Shown: positions 1 to 7,538, counted from the first letter of the stretch. The stretch: 18,942 nt of DNA from Acidobacteriota bacterium (GCA_021841795.1 JAKCDN010000012.1:1-18942); one strand, 5' to 3'. Translations and numbers: made by a program. Notes: generated from the sequence alone by a model not told the origin.

Positions 1-2058
1 GAACCCCTCCAACGCCTCGATAAACTCGGGAGGAAATACAGAACGAAGCTCCTGGCCGATGGCCTCAGCGCGGCTGAGGGCGTACATGGCTTCCATCTGA
101 GCATTCCAGCTCTCGATGCGGTCGCCGAGGTCAAGGGCGAAGATGCCCACATTGATGGACTCGACAATGTTCTCGTTAAACTCCTTGAGGCGCTCGAACT
201 CGGTGATTTTATCCTCGAGGCGCGCGTAGAGGCTTGCATTCTGCAGAGCGATTCCGATGTAGCTGGCGAGCGAGCCCAGCAGTTCCACATCTTCGCTCGA
301 CAGGAAATCTCCGCCCAGCGTGCGGCCCAGGCCGATCACGGCGATGGTGCGGCCGGCGGCGCCTGAGGGTTGGGTGTAGGCGGCGACCGCGGATGTGCGC
401 GGCGCACCAGCAGCGATTTCGGCGGAATTGGTTCCAGCCACCCGGCAGGGGAGATAGTAGTTCAAGTCAAGCAGCGCGGCGGTGCGCTGCTGGCCGGCAG
501 GAAGATGCAGAACCTGCTGCGCATTCTCAAAGAAGATGTGCGAATGGCTGTCGGCGTAATCGAAATGGAGGAAACCCAGATCGAGGCGCTCCACGCCGCC
601 GTTTTTTTTGCCAAATTCCTCCGGCAAGCCATGCGAGGCGGCCAGCCGCAGGTCGCCGGAATCGCCGGCAAGAAAGATGGCGACGCGGGCCACCAGCAGG
701 GTGCGCGGCAACTGTTCGACGATTGCGTTGAGCAGCGCGCCAAGATCCGTCTCGGAGCTGAGGCCGCGCCCGAACTCGACCAGGGCGCTGCGGTAGTCGT
801 AGCGATGGCGGTCGAAGGCGCGATCGACCCAGCCCTGAATCCGGCGCTTGAGGGGATCGAAGACCAGGGCCGTGATCACGATGGCGAGAATCAGGCCCCA
901 CTCACGCTCCGCCTGGGGCATGAAATTGTGCACCCAGACGGAGACCAGAGCGATAGTGCCTACGTATCCGCCAACGATCAGGCCGGTGGACAGCATGTAG
1001 GCCACGCCGCGCTTGAAGATCAGATCGGTGTCCATCAGCCGGTAGCGGACGATGGCCCAACTGAAGGTAAGCGGCAGAAAGACCAGCGAGAGGCCGGCGA
1101 GATTCGTAAGCAGGCGCGGCGGATTGAGCGCGAGCAGGTAGGGGACGGCGTAAAAGCAAGTGAATGGCAGCACCGCGAGCAGGGTGCCGCGCGTAACCCA
1201 CTTGAGCTGCTGGCGCAGCAGCGGGGTGGTGGCACGCCGATAGCTGCGGAGAAAAAGCAGGGCGGCCAGGATATAGAACAACGAATCGTAACCGGTGGAG
1301 ATCTGGTCGAGGCGGTCGAGCAGCAGCTTGGTAGCCTCGCGCGTACCGATGGACCAGAGCCAAAGCGTCAGCAGTCCGGCACCTGGGGCGTAGACGACCG
1401 GCAACAGCCAGCGACGGCGAAGGCTCCTGAGGCGCTCCTCGGGGAAGCTGAGGGCAAAGTGGAGGAAGAGCGCGGGCTGCAGGGCCTCAGCAACGATATT
1501 CGTCCAAAAGACCGTCCAGTCGAGCAGATCGAAGGCCCCGGTGTAATGGAGCGAGTAAAAGGCAAATGAAACCAGGCAAAAAAGATAGAAATGGGTGGCG
1601 CGGGGAGCACCCCAGCGCCGAAAGAGCACATAGAAACCAATGATGAGATAGATGAGCCCGATGGCCCGGAGGCCGAGTTGCAGGCTGTGGTCGGCAGGTA
1701 CCGGAATGACCTGAACCGGAGTGTCGATGGGAATGCCGTCGCGGGTGATGCTGTAGTGAACCTGGACGTAGCTGCCGGTGCGGTAGAGAGCGCGTTCCAG
1801 ATCAGCCACCGTGGCGACGGGAATATCGTTCACGGCCGTCAGCAGGTCATGGACCTGGATAAAGGCCTGCTGCCCGGGCGAGCCGGGTAAAACACGATCC
1901 GCGACCAGGCCCCCGCTCGTCTCATGCCACCAAACCCCATCCGTGGGCTGCTGAGACTGCCGCTCCTGCATGAGATTCAAGAGCGCCAGCACGAACAAGG
2001 CCAGGGTCGCCAGGGCCATCATTGTAGCCTGCACGCGATTGAAGAGGCTCTTGTCCAT
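1..2058 (-). CDS. PDZ-multi-TM-GAF-PAS membrane sensor, probable histidine kinase (C-terminus outside window)
   Basis: The frame stays open for 686 codons from an ATG at 2058 to the window edge, so the protein is cut. Residues 9-30 form a membrane helix. Residues about 43-110 look like a PDZ domain (a GGLVADRVLPGSPG stretch, then DLLTAVNDIPV). About nine hydrophobic segments follow between residues 126 and 400. A GAF domain covers about 413-600, followed by a short helical linker and the start of a PAS domain (NIVESINVGIFALDL, about residue 629 on). Proteins with this order normally end in a histidine kinase or, less often, a phosphatase or cyclase; that output lies beyond the edge, so 'kinase' is inferred. 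It probably senses a membrane or periplasmic signal. The Shine-Dalgarno is weak (TAGGTC, rather far from the ATG). Confidence 0.8.
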   Translation of the reverse strand, partial: MDKSLFNRVQATMMALATLALFVLALLNLMQERQSQQPTDGVWWHETSGGLVADRVLPGSPGQQAFIQVHDLLTAVNDIPVATVADLERALYRTGSYVQVHYSITRDGIPIDTPVQVIPVPADHSLQLGLRAIGLIYLIIGFYVLFRRWGAPRATHFYLFCLVSFAFYSLHYTGAFDLLDWTVFWTNIVAEALQPALFLHFALSFPEERLRSLRRRWLLPVVYAPGAGLLTLWLWSIGTREATKLLLDRLDQISTGYDSLFYILAALLFLRSYRRATTPLLRQQLKWVTRGTLLAVLPFTCFYAVPYLLALNPPRLLTNLAGLSLVFLPLTFSWAIVRYRLMDTDLIFKRGVAYMLSTGLIVGGYVGTIALVSVWVHNFMPQAEREWGLILAIVITALVFDPLKRRIQGWVDRAFDRHRYDYRSALVEFGRGLSSETDLGALLNAIVEQLPRTLLVARVAIFLAGDSGDLRLAASHGLPEEFGKKNGGVERLDLGFLHFDYADSHSHIFFENAQQVLHLPAGQQRTAALLDLNYYLPCRVAGTNSAEIAAGAPRTSAVAAYTQPSGAAGRTIAVIGLGRTLGGDFLSSEDVELLGSLASYIGIALQNASLYARLEDKITEFERLKEFNENIVESINVGIFALDLGDRIESWNAQMEAMYALSRAEAIGQELRSVFPPEFIEALEGF

Positions 2059-2451
2059 AAGGTGGAGACCTACATAGTGTCTGCTTGCACGTGAGTTGCC
2101 ACCAGGGGAGGATTGGAGGCCATCCCGTTCAGAGAAGGTCAATCATTTGAAACTACGCATGATATGGACTTGCGGTTCCAGGAAAAGTGATTTGAATGTG
2201 CTTCACATCACGTAAGCAGAGCGATATTGCGAGAATGATCTACCAAGAAAGGTACGTCTCTATGGTAAACGGTAGATCTCACATCTACAACCATTTAATG
2301 TGCTCAGACGGCGCCGGTGGCTGGCTGATTGTATTGACTGTTTTTTGCCACAAAAATGCGCTTGTCCCGAAATGCGCGCTTGTCCCGAGCGGCGATTGGA
2401 GACAAGCAGGAGGAACGCGCCGGAGCGCCGCTGGGATGAGAGAAGCACGGC
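2059..2451. other. 393-bp intergenic region between the sensor gene and araD
   Basis: I see no convincing gene here. The part at 2140-2360 is visibly richer in A and T than the neighbouring genes. It holds a TTGACC on the minus strand (2137-2142) without a good -10, a weak CRP-like dyad (TGTGC-N6-TCACG, 2197-2212), and an 8-bp inverted repeat GATCTACC/GGTAGATC (2237-2244 and 2271-2278, 26-nt loop). The right third is the repeat and hairpin described separately. The sensor promoter should lie here, but no strong sigma-70 match is visible. Confidence 0.5.
2354..2436. repeat. REP-like tandem repeat and imperfect hairpin downstream of araD
   Basis: Two near-identical units, each ending in GCGCTTGTCCCGA or GCGCGCTTGTCCCGA, lie head to tail at 2354-2370 and 2371-2388. 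The second runs into a long imperfect hairpin: TCCC-g-AGCGGCG (2383-2394) pairs with CGCCGCTGGGA (2426-2436), with one bulged base. A second pairing, CTTGTC (2379-2384) with GACAAG (2401-2406), is an alternative fold. On the minus strand the hairpin lies just after the araD stop and is followed about 25 nt on by ATTTTT, so it could also end araD transcription. The pattern resembles dispersed palindromic repeats of acidobacterial genomes, but copy number cannot be seen here. Confidence 0.45.
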
Positions 2452-3156
2452 TCAGAGCTGGCCGTATGTTGCCCTGGGCCCATGCTTGCGAAGGTAATGG
2501 TGCTCTCCCACGTAGGCAGGAATTCCAGCATCGGAGGCGCCGAGGAGGACACTGCGAAAAGCCAGGCGGGCGACGTACTCGAGCACGTCCGCATGCTCGA
2601 CGGCCTGGGCGGTATCTTTGCCCCAGGTAAAGGGGGCGTGGCCGGCCACGAGAACCGCGGGAACGGCGACGGGGTCAAAATTTCGCTGTTTGAAGAGGCG
2701 CGCAATGACGGCGCCGGTGTTGCGCACGTAGGCCTGGGCCACTTCGTCGGCGGTAAGCGGCGCGGTGACGGGAACAGGGCCGTGGAAGTAGTCGGCGTGG
2801 GTGGTGCCGAGGCAGGGGATGGCGCGCCCGGCCTGCGCCCAGGAGGTAGCAAACTCCGAATGCGTGTGGACGATGCCGCCGATCTGGGGAAATTCGCGGT
2901 AGAGGAGCGTGTGCGTATCGAGATCGCTCGAAGGACGCAGCGAGCCCTCGACGATGTTGCCGTCGAGATCGGTGACGACGAGATCGGCGGGAGTCAAGGC
3001 GGCGTAGTCAACGCCGCTGGGCTTGATGACGACGAGGGGTTTGGCGCCCGAGCGGTCGATGCCGCTGGCGTTGCCGAAGGTGTGGGGCGCGAGACCGCGG
3101 CGGGCGATCTCCTGGTTGGCGTGGAGGACTTGATTGCGAAGGGATTCAAGAAGCAT
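2452..3156 (-). CDS. araD: L-ribulose-5-phosphate 4-epimerase (class II aldolase/adducin family)
   Basis: This cytosolic zinc enzyme converts L-ribulose 5-phosphate to D-xylulose 5-phosphate in L-arabinose use. The product has 234 residues from the ATG at 3156, close to the 231 of E. coli AraD. Zinc ligands His97, His99 (HTHSEFATSWAQAG) and His173 (VAGHAPFTWG) sit within two residues of the E. coli positions 95, 97 and 171. KPSGVDY, SSDLDTH and the C-terminal HYLRKHG...YGQ are also typical of AraD and favour it over fuculose-phosphate aldolase. The frame opens 50 codons further upstream (3306), but that extension is Ala/Pro-rich and unlike the family, so I start at MLLESLRNQV. No strong Shine-Dalgarno is visible at this start. 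It lies 204 bp after the aldo/keto reductase on the same strand. Confidence 0.9.
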   Translation of the reverse strand: MLLESLRNQVLHANQEIARRGLAPHTFGNASGIDRSGAKPLVVIKPSGVDYAALTPADLVVTDLDGNIVEGSLRPSSDLDTHTLLYREFPQIGGIVHTHSEFATSWAQAGRAIPCLGTTHADYFHGPVPVTAPLTADEVAQAYVRNTGAVIARLFKQRNFDPVAVPAVLVAGHAPFTWGKDTAQAVEHADVLEYVARLAFRSVLLGASDAGIPAYVGEHHYLRKHGPRATYGQL

Positions 3157-3360
3157 GGCAGACCTAGGAACAGGATAATTCGTCGGGCCGGGATGGGCGG
3201 CCGGAGGTGCGGCGGGGAGGGACGCGGCAAGGGGCGGCGCCACGCCGGCACTCGATTTTGCAGTTCGACTTGGCGCGATCGCTAAGCGCGGCACCGTTTT
3301 CAGCAACCGATGGGGCGCGAAGAGGCCTGGCGAGACGCGAATGGAATCGAAGGGGCGCGT

Positions 3361-4251
3361 CTATCCGCGCAGCCAGAAAGGCTTCGGGGCCACGGCATTC
3401 ATCTCCGCAAATTCGGCATCGGTGAGCTGGAAGGCAGCGGCGCTTACGTTTTCTTCGAGGTGCTTTACGCTGCCGGTGCCGGGAATGGGCAGGATGACGG
3501 GCGAGCGGCGCAACAGCCAGGCCAGGGAGACGACCGCGGTGGAAGCCTGGCGCGCGTCGGCAATCTTCTCGACGACCTCATTGGCCTTGCGTCCCTGGGC
3601 GATGGGGCCCCAGGGCATGAAGACGATTCCCTTGTCGGCGCAGTAGTCAACGACGAAGTCCCACTCGCGATCGGAGAAGCTGTAGCGGTTCTGGACGCTC
3701 ACGATGGGAACGATTTTTTCAGCGCGCCGGATGTGCTCGAGGGTGACGTTGGAGAGCGCGACGTGACGGACTTTGCCCTGGTCGCGGAGCCGGGCGAGGG
3801 TTTCGACGGAGGCGTCGAAGGAGACGGCGGGATCGGGAATGTGAAGCTGATAGACGTCGATGCGCTCGAGGCGCAGGCGCTTGAGGCTGCCTTCAATCGC
3901 CTTCTCAATATGCGCGGGAGAGGCGTTGTGCTGCCAGACGCCGGGACCATGGCGCACCCAGCCCACTTTGGTGGCGATGACGAGCTCTTTGGGGTAAGGG
4001 TAAAGCGCTTCGGCGATCAGCTCCTCGGAGGAATCCGGTCCGTAGGAATCCGCGGTATCGATGAAGTTGACGCCGAGCTCGACGGCGCGGCGGAGGGTGG
4101 CGACGGCTGCGGGAACGTCATCGGGACGGCCCCAGATGCCCTTGCCGGTGATGCGCATGGCGCCGTAGCCCATGCGGTTCACGGTGAGGTCGCCGCCCAG
4201 GGTGACGTCGCCGGCCAGAGCGGCGGGCAGTTGATGGCTTGCAGCCTGCAT
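3361..4251 (-). CDS. Aldo/keto reductase family oxidoreductase
   Basis: A 296-residue NAD(P)H-dependent oxidoreductase with a TIM-barrel AKR fold; the carbonyl substrate is unknown. The full catalytic tetrad is visible: Asp65 and Tyr70 in FIDTADSYG, Lys95 in VIATKVG and His137 in VYQLHIPDP. The C-terminal part has the cofactor-binding pattern PIPGTGSVKHLEEN. The start at 4251 is chosen because GGGAG lies 8 nt upstream. The open frame reaches 4365, but that extension crosses the intercistronic hairpin and lacks similarity to the family. A GATAAT at 4284-4279 could be a -10 element without a recognisable -35. It lies between the Gfo/Idh/MocA gene (129 bp upstream) and araD, which suggests a role in sugar or aldehyde conversion; that is inference. 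Confidence 0.88.
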   Translation of the reverse strand: MQAASHQLPAALAGDVTLGGDLTVNRMGYGAMRITGKGIWGRPDDVPAAVATLRRAVELGVNFIDTADSYGPDSSEELIAEALYPYPKELVIATKVGWVRHGPGVWQHNASPAHIEKAIEGSLKRLRLERIDVYQLHIPDPAVSFDASVETLARLRDQGKVRHVALSNVTLEHIRRAEKIVPIVSVQNRYSFSDREWDFVVDYCADKGIVFMPWGPIAQGRKANEVVEKIADARQASTAVVSLAWLLRRSPVILPIPGTGSVKHLEENVSAAAFQLTDAEFAEMNAVAPKPFWLRG

Positions 4252-4336
4252 GGTATGGCTCCCAGGTTTTCCGTTTTCATTATCTTCGATGCCGGCGCGG
4301 ACGGCTGCGCCGCGCCGACCGAAGCGAGGTTTCAAG

Positions 4337-4366
4337 GATGCCCGGCCCGCGCGGGGGCCGGGCATC
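4337..4366. other. Perfect 12-bp intercistronic hairpin
   Basis: GATGCCCGGCCC (4337-4348) and its exact complement GGGCCGGGCATC (4355-4366) are separated by a 6-nt loop. The stem is very GC-rich. On the minus strand, the direction of the genes, it follows the Gfo/Idh/MocA stop by about 15 nt but has no T-run behind it. On the plus strand a T6 run follows only after about 11 nt. It may stabilise the upstream message, act as a weak terminator, or be a dispersed palindromic repeat. Confidence 0.6.
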
Positions 4367-4380
4367 GGGCAGGCCGTTTT

Positions 4381-5700
4381 TTAGACGGTAACCTCCCAGC
4401 CGGGCTCGTAGGAGCGGCCCCAGTACTTCATGGCCTCGGGATCGTCGAGGACATGTCCGGTTTCGGGGTCGATGCGCAGCCTGCGACTGACAAACCAGGC
4501 GATGTTGGAAAGCAGGAGCATGGTGACGCTGACGTTGGCGACGGAGATGGGCGAGTGCAACTGCGCCTCGCCTTTGATGGCGGCAATGAAGTTGGCGAAG
4601 TGGGCATCGGTCATGGTGTCGGCGCCGATGGTGTCGGTGGTTTCAGTGTGATGGCCGGTGCGGAACTGGTCGGTCTGCTTGCCCTTCCAGTCATAGACAT
4701 CGTAGCCGCCGCGGTCGATGACGACGGAGCCTTTGGTGCCCATGATGACGGAGCCGCGATCGCGATTGTAGACACGCATGCCCTGGCGGCTGCGGCCCTC
4801 CCAGGAGATGAGCTTGCCCTCGTACTCGAAGTTGGTGATGAGGGTGTCGTAGAACTGCCAGTCGTCGTTGACCTGGAATTTGCCGCCGGAGGAGGTGATG
4901 ACGTTGGGAAAACCGGCCTGGAGGGCCCAGCGGCAGACATCGACCTCGTGGGTGCCGTTGTTGAGGGCTTCGCCGGTGCCGTAGCGGCGGAGCCAGTGCC
5001 AGTTGTAGGGGTGAATGTCGGTGCGGTAATCGCTGCGCGGCGCGGGCCCCTGCCAGAGATCCCAGTTGAGGGTGGAGGGCGCCTGAGACGGCTTGCCATA
5101 GTAGGTTGCGCCGCGGGTGTTGACGTACCAGGCGCGCGCCATATAGGTTTCGCCGATGTAGCCGTTGTGGATCTTATCGAAGAGGTCGATGGTGTAGTCA
5201 GAGGACCGCTGCTGATCGCCGACCTGGACGAGCTTGCCGAACTTTTTCTGCGCGGCGATCAGGAGCTCGCCTTCGCGGGGATTCTGGCTGGAGGGTTTTT
5301 CGACGTAGACATGCTTGCCGGCCTTGAGGCCGAGCACGGCCATGGGGGTGTGCCAGTGGTCGGGAGTGGCGACGGTGATGGCATCGACATCCTTGGACTC
5401 GAGCATGCGGCGGAAGTCGCCCTCGGCCTTGGGGGCGTAGCCGAGCACCTGCTCCGCTTTGCCGGCGAAGCGGGCGAGGATGGTGGAGTCTACGTCGCAC
5501 ACATAGGCAATGCGCGCGGTCTTGCTGTTGGCCTTGAGCGAGGAGAGGTGCGCGTAGCCGCGACCGTTGAGGCCATTGATGGCAAAGTTGAGGCGGTCGT
5601 TCGCACCGAGGATCTGCGCATAACTTCTGGCTGTTGTAGACAATGCCGAGCCGGCCACACCTGCTGCCAGGCCATTGACGAAATCCCGCCGCGTAATCAT
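4381..5700 (-). CDS. Tat-exported Gfo/Idh/MocA family oxidoreductase
   Basis: A 439-residue NAD(P)-dependent sugar or polyol oxidoreductase. The N-terminus MITRRDFVNGLAAGVAGSAL is a twin-arginine signal, so it is probably exported folded with its cofactor. A Rossmann domain follows (LNFAINGLNGRGYAHL, residues 37-52), then the family hallmark Glu134-Lys135-Pro136 in VYVEKPSSQNP, then the C-terminal alpha/beta domain with NWHWLRRYGTGEALNNGTHEVD. The start at 5700 puts the Tat signal first and has AAGGGA about 9 nt upstream; an ATG at 5745 lies upstream of the signal and close to the promoter start point. Secreted members are common in Acidobacteria and Bacteroidetes and often act on glycosides. 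It is first in a row of three sugar-related genes. Confidence 0.9.
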   Translation of the reverse strand: MITRRDFVNGLAAGVAGSALSTTARSYAQILGANDRLNFAINGLNGRGYAHLSSLKANSKTARIAYVCDVDSTILARFAGKAEQVLGYAPKAEGDFRRMLESKDVDAITVATPDHWHTPMAVLGLKAGKHVYVEKPSSQNPREGELLIAAQKKFGKLVQVGDQQRSSDYTIDLFDKIHNGYIGETYMARAWYVNTRGATYYGKPSQAPSTLNWDLWQGPAPRSDYRTDIHPYNWHWLRRYGTGEALNNGTHEVDVCRWALQAGFPNVITSSGGKFQVNDDWQFYDTLITNFEYEGKLISWEGRSRQGMRVYNRDRGSVIMGTKGSVVIDRGGYDVYDWKGKQTDQFRTGHHTETTDTIGADTMTDAHFANFIAAIKGEAQLHSPISVANVSVTMLLLSNIAWFVSRRLRIDPETGHVLDDPEAMKYWGRSYEPGWEVTV

Positions 5701-5745
5701 CTGAATTTTCCCTTCAGGATTGGAATGCAATTCTTGCCGCCCCAA

Positions 5746-5774
5746 ATTATACAGATGCGGTTATGCGGCTGACC
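5746..5774 (-). promoter_or_regulatory. Sigma-70-like promoter of the Gfo/Idh/MocA gene
   Basis: On the minus strand a perfect TATAAT lies at 5751-5746. Its -35 partner at 17 bp (GGTCAG, 5774-5769) is poor. Transcription would start near 5739 and give a leader of about 40 nt that includes the AAGGGA ribosome site. A start there excludes the upstream ATG at 5745 and supports the start at 5700. Confidence 0.5.
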
Positions 5775-6477
5775 GAGGTGCGGCGCGGAGTGCAGGCAGG
5801 GGATGGAGAGCATCGGCGACGGACGGGTTACGGGCCCGCGGCCGGGCGCGGCGGGCGGGATGATGGCTGGAGGGGTGGGAGGACGCTTTTGCCCTGGAAC
5901 TGGTGCAAAAAGCCGTAATTCTGCACTGGGAACGGTGCATCCGCAGCCGATGGCCACGAGAAAAAATATTTTGGGTAGATCCTGCAAACAAGTTGTTTAT
6001 TTTCTGCGCTTTACACGGAGACGAATCGACTAAAATCCCTGCTTTCAATAGCTTGTGGCCAGAATCTAGACGGCAAAGGAGTTAGGGGCACTGGACGCGG
6101 GCCACGGACTCCGGGTAGTGGCTTGCGGGACCGTGGCTTCTGGAACCAGTATGCGCCGAGAGCGGGAAATTATCGGCAAAGGCGGCGGGGAAAAATGGGA
6201 AGGGCGCCGTGCCGAAAGAAAGGCGCAAAATCCGTCTCGGCTTTAGCCACTGGGTGATGTTTTGGGGATTGAACCCCATCCCGCAGGGCCTAAAGGCCAG
6301 ACATAGCCATGGGATGGGTCTGCGGCACGGCTGAAGGCGTGCCCTTTCAAAACAAAATCATCGCATAGCTTGAAATGCGATGGCCCTGGGCGGGCAAAGG
6401 CGAGGCGCGACGGGCCGGGGCGCTGTGCCTATACTGGGCCAGGAGTCGCCGAAAAATGGCAAGGGGGGTCTGTAATC
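5752..6477. other. Long intergenic region between divergent Gfo/Idh/MocA and sigma-factor genes
   Basis: No convincing protein gene is visible in this stretch of about 730 bp. An AT-rich segment at 5960-6040 holds TTTACA (6010-6015) and TAAAAT (6031-6036) with a short 15-bp spacer on the plus strand, and an AAAGGAG (6075-6081) with no usable start codon after it. These could drive a small RNA or a long sigma-factor leader. The three-hairpin repeat at 6239-6343 follows. TATACT (6430-6435) is a possible -10 about 45 bp before the sigma-factor start, without a -35 of the usual kind, as could be expected for a promoter read by the ECF sigma factor itself. Confidence 0.4.
6239..6343. repeat. Row of three hairpins with CTTTAG/CTAAAG/CTGAAG cores
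   Basis: Three palindromes follow one another: GGCTTTAGCC (6239-6248), GGCC-TAAA-GGCC (6287-6298) and GGCACG...CGTGCC around CTGAAGG (6324-6343). The middle one is enclosed by a perfect outer pair, CCCATCCC (6275-6282) with GGGATGGG (6311-6318). The last is followed by CTTTCAAAACAAAA. From memory of acidobacterial intergenic DNA, such elements are dispersed repeats often mispredicted as small ORFs; this cannot be confirmed from one copy. Confidence 0.5.
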
Positions 6478-6480
6478 TTG
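6461..6480 (+). promoter_or_regulatory. Ribosome binding site deciding the TTG start of the sigma factor
   Basis: AAGGGGGG at 6461-6468 sits 9 nt before TTG 6478. The in-frame ATGs at 6508 and 6535 have no comparable purine tract upstream, and the upstream ATG at 6370 would add residues unlike the family. Confidence 0.5.
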
Positions 6481-7083
6481 CTCGAACGCAAGGCGTCTAC
6501 CAAAGTGATGGCAGCCGGAACCGCATTGAAGCCGATGACCGCCGCGGCGGCAGAGGAGATCGCAGCGCAGGAGTTTGCGCGGATCGTTGAGACGCACCGG
6601 CCGCAGATTTTCCGGTTTCTGCTGGCGTCACTGCGCGATGTGGACCTGGCGGAGACGCTGACGCAGGAGTGTTTCCTGAAGGCGCACCGGAACTGGGAGG
6701 GATTCAGGGGCGAGTCAAGCGCGATGACGTGGCTGATGCGGATCGCCATCAACCTGCAGAAGGACCACTGGCGCAACCGGCGGATCCAGTTCTGGCGGCA
6801 GACGCGGACGAACTCGGTGGATCTGGACGAGGCCAGCGAATGGCTGCCGAGCGGAGAACGGAGCGCGGAGCAGCAGATGCTGGCGCGGGAGCAGGTGGCG
6901 CACGTCTGGCAGGCGGTGAAAGGGCTGAGCGAACGGCAGCGAACGGTGTTTCTGCTGCGCTATGTGGAAGAACAGGAGCTGAAAGAGATCGCCGAGGCTA
7001 CCGGATTGAGCGAGGGCACGGTGAAGGCGCACCTGTCGCGCGCGCTGGAACGGGTGCGCAGAGAGCTGAGAGGCACACGATGA
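6478..7083 (+). CDS. ECF-type RNA polymerase sigma factor (sigma-70 family)
   Basis: A sigma factor of about 201 residues that would direct RNA polymerase to a small regulon. Region 2 spans about residues 32-105 (FARIVETHRPQIFRFLLAS, then LTQECFLKAHRNWEGFRGES and MTWLMRIAINLQKDHWR). Region 4 spans about 150-197 (LSERQRTVFLLRYVEEQELKEI, then TGLSEGTVKAHLSRALERVRREL, a helix-turn-helix). There is no region 1 or 3, and the length fits ECF factors. The TTG at 6478 is preferred for its ribosome site; ATG 6508 is the main alternative. The stop overlaps the next start as ATGA, so the two are translationally coupled, which is usual for a sigma factor and its membrane regulator. Exact ECF group not assigned. 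Confidence 0.92.
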   Translation: MLERKASTKVMAAGTALKPMTAAAAEEIAAQEFARIVETHRPQIFRFLLASLRDVDLAETLTQECFLKAHRNWEGFRGESSAMTWLMRIAINLQKDHWRNRRIQFWRQTRTNSVDLDEASEWLPSGERSAEQQMLAREQVAHVWQAVKGLSERQRTVFLLRYVEEQELKEIAEATGLSEGTVKAHLSRALERVRRELRGTR

Positions 7084-7538
7084 ACTGGGAGCAGGATTTG
7101 GCGGGAGAAAGCCGGGAAGTGCAACAGGCGGTGCAGAACTTCAAGGCGAGCATGGAGGCGTGGAGCGACGCGGCGCTGAGCCGGCCGCGTACGGCGGCGC
7201 CCCGCACGGCGCGGCACACGTGGCGGATGGCCGCGGGCTGGGCGCTGGGCTGCGTGATGGCGGCCGGCGTCTGTACGGGCGCCGTGCAAAGCCTGCACCA
7301 CCGGCAGCAGATGGCGCGCGTGGCGGCGCAAAAGGCGGAGCAGCGAGCGGCGGAGGAGCGGGCTGCCGAAGCGCGGGAAGCGGCGCAGGAGGCCAACGCG
7401 AAGGCGGCGAAGACCGAGCCGACCGCGAGCGCGAAGGATGCGGATCTGCTGGCATCGGTCGATCGCGCGATCTCGCGCCCGGTTCCCGAGGCCATGGAGC
7501 CGCTGGCGCAACTGATGGACGACAGCGAAGGGCAGTAA
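7080..7538 (+). CDS. Small single-pass membrane protein, candidate anti-sigma factor
   Basis: A 152-residue protein whose ATG overlaps the sigma-factor stop. Residues 1-48 are a polar, probably cytoplasmic tail with WEQDLAGESREVQQAVQNF, which could bind the sigma factor. Residues 50-70 form one membrane helix. Residues 75-112 are Ala/Glu/Gln/Arg-rich and likely coiled coil. The C-terminal 40 residues (VDRAISRPVPEAMEPLAQLMDD) would be periplasmic. There is no HxxxCxxC zinc anti-sigma motif and no FecR domain. Anti-sigma function is inferred from position, coupling and topology only. Base use is like its neighbours. Confidence 0.75.
   Translation: MNWEQDLAGESREVQQAVQNFKASMEAWSDAALSRPRTAAPRTARHTWRMAAGWALGCVMAAGVCTGAVQSLHHRQQMARVAAQKAEQRAAEERAAEAREAAQEANAKAAKTEPTASAKDADLLASVDRAISRPVPEAMEPLAQLMDDSEGQ

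Noticed and set aside
370..1569. A 399-codon plus-strand frame
   Set aside because: It lies opposite the sensor gene, which is open over the whole 2058 bases and has clear PDZ, GAF and PAS patterns.
2196..2630. A 144-codon plus-strand frame in the gap left of araD
   Set aside because: It crosses the repeat and runs into the 3' end of araD, with a Cys/Arg-rich product and no ribosome site.
3310..5772. An 820-codon open frame on the plus strand
   Set aside because: It runs antisense across the aldo/keto reductase and Gfo/Idh/MocA genes. Its product is Gly/Asp/Ala/Val-rich without any domain, a common artefact of GC-rich third codon positions.
6082..6279. A 65-codon minus-strand frame before the sigma operon
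   Set aside because: No ribosome site or recognisable family, and it begins inside the hairpin repeat. Such repeats often give spurious small ORFs.
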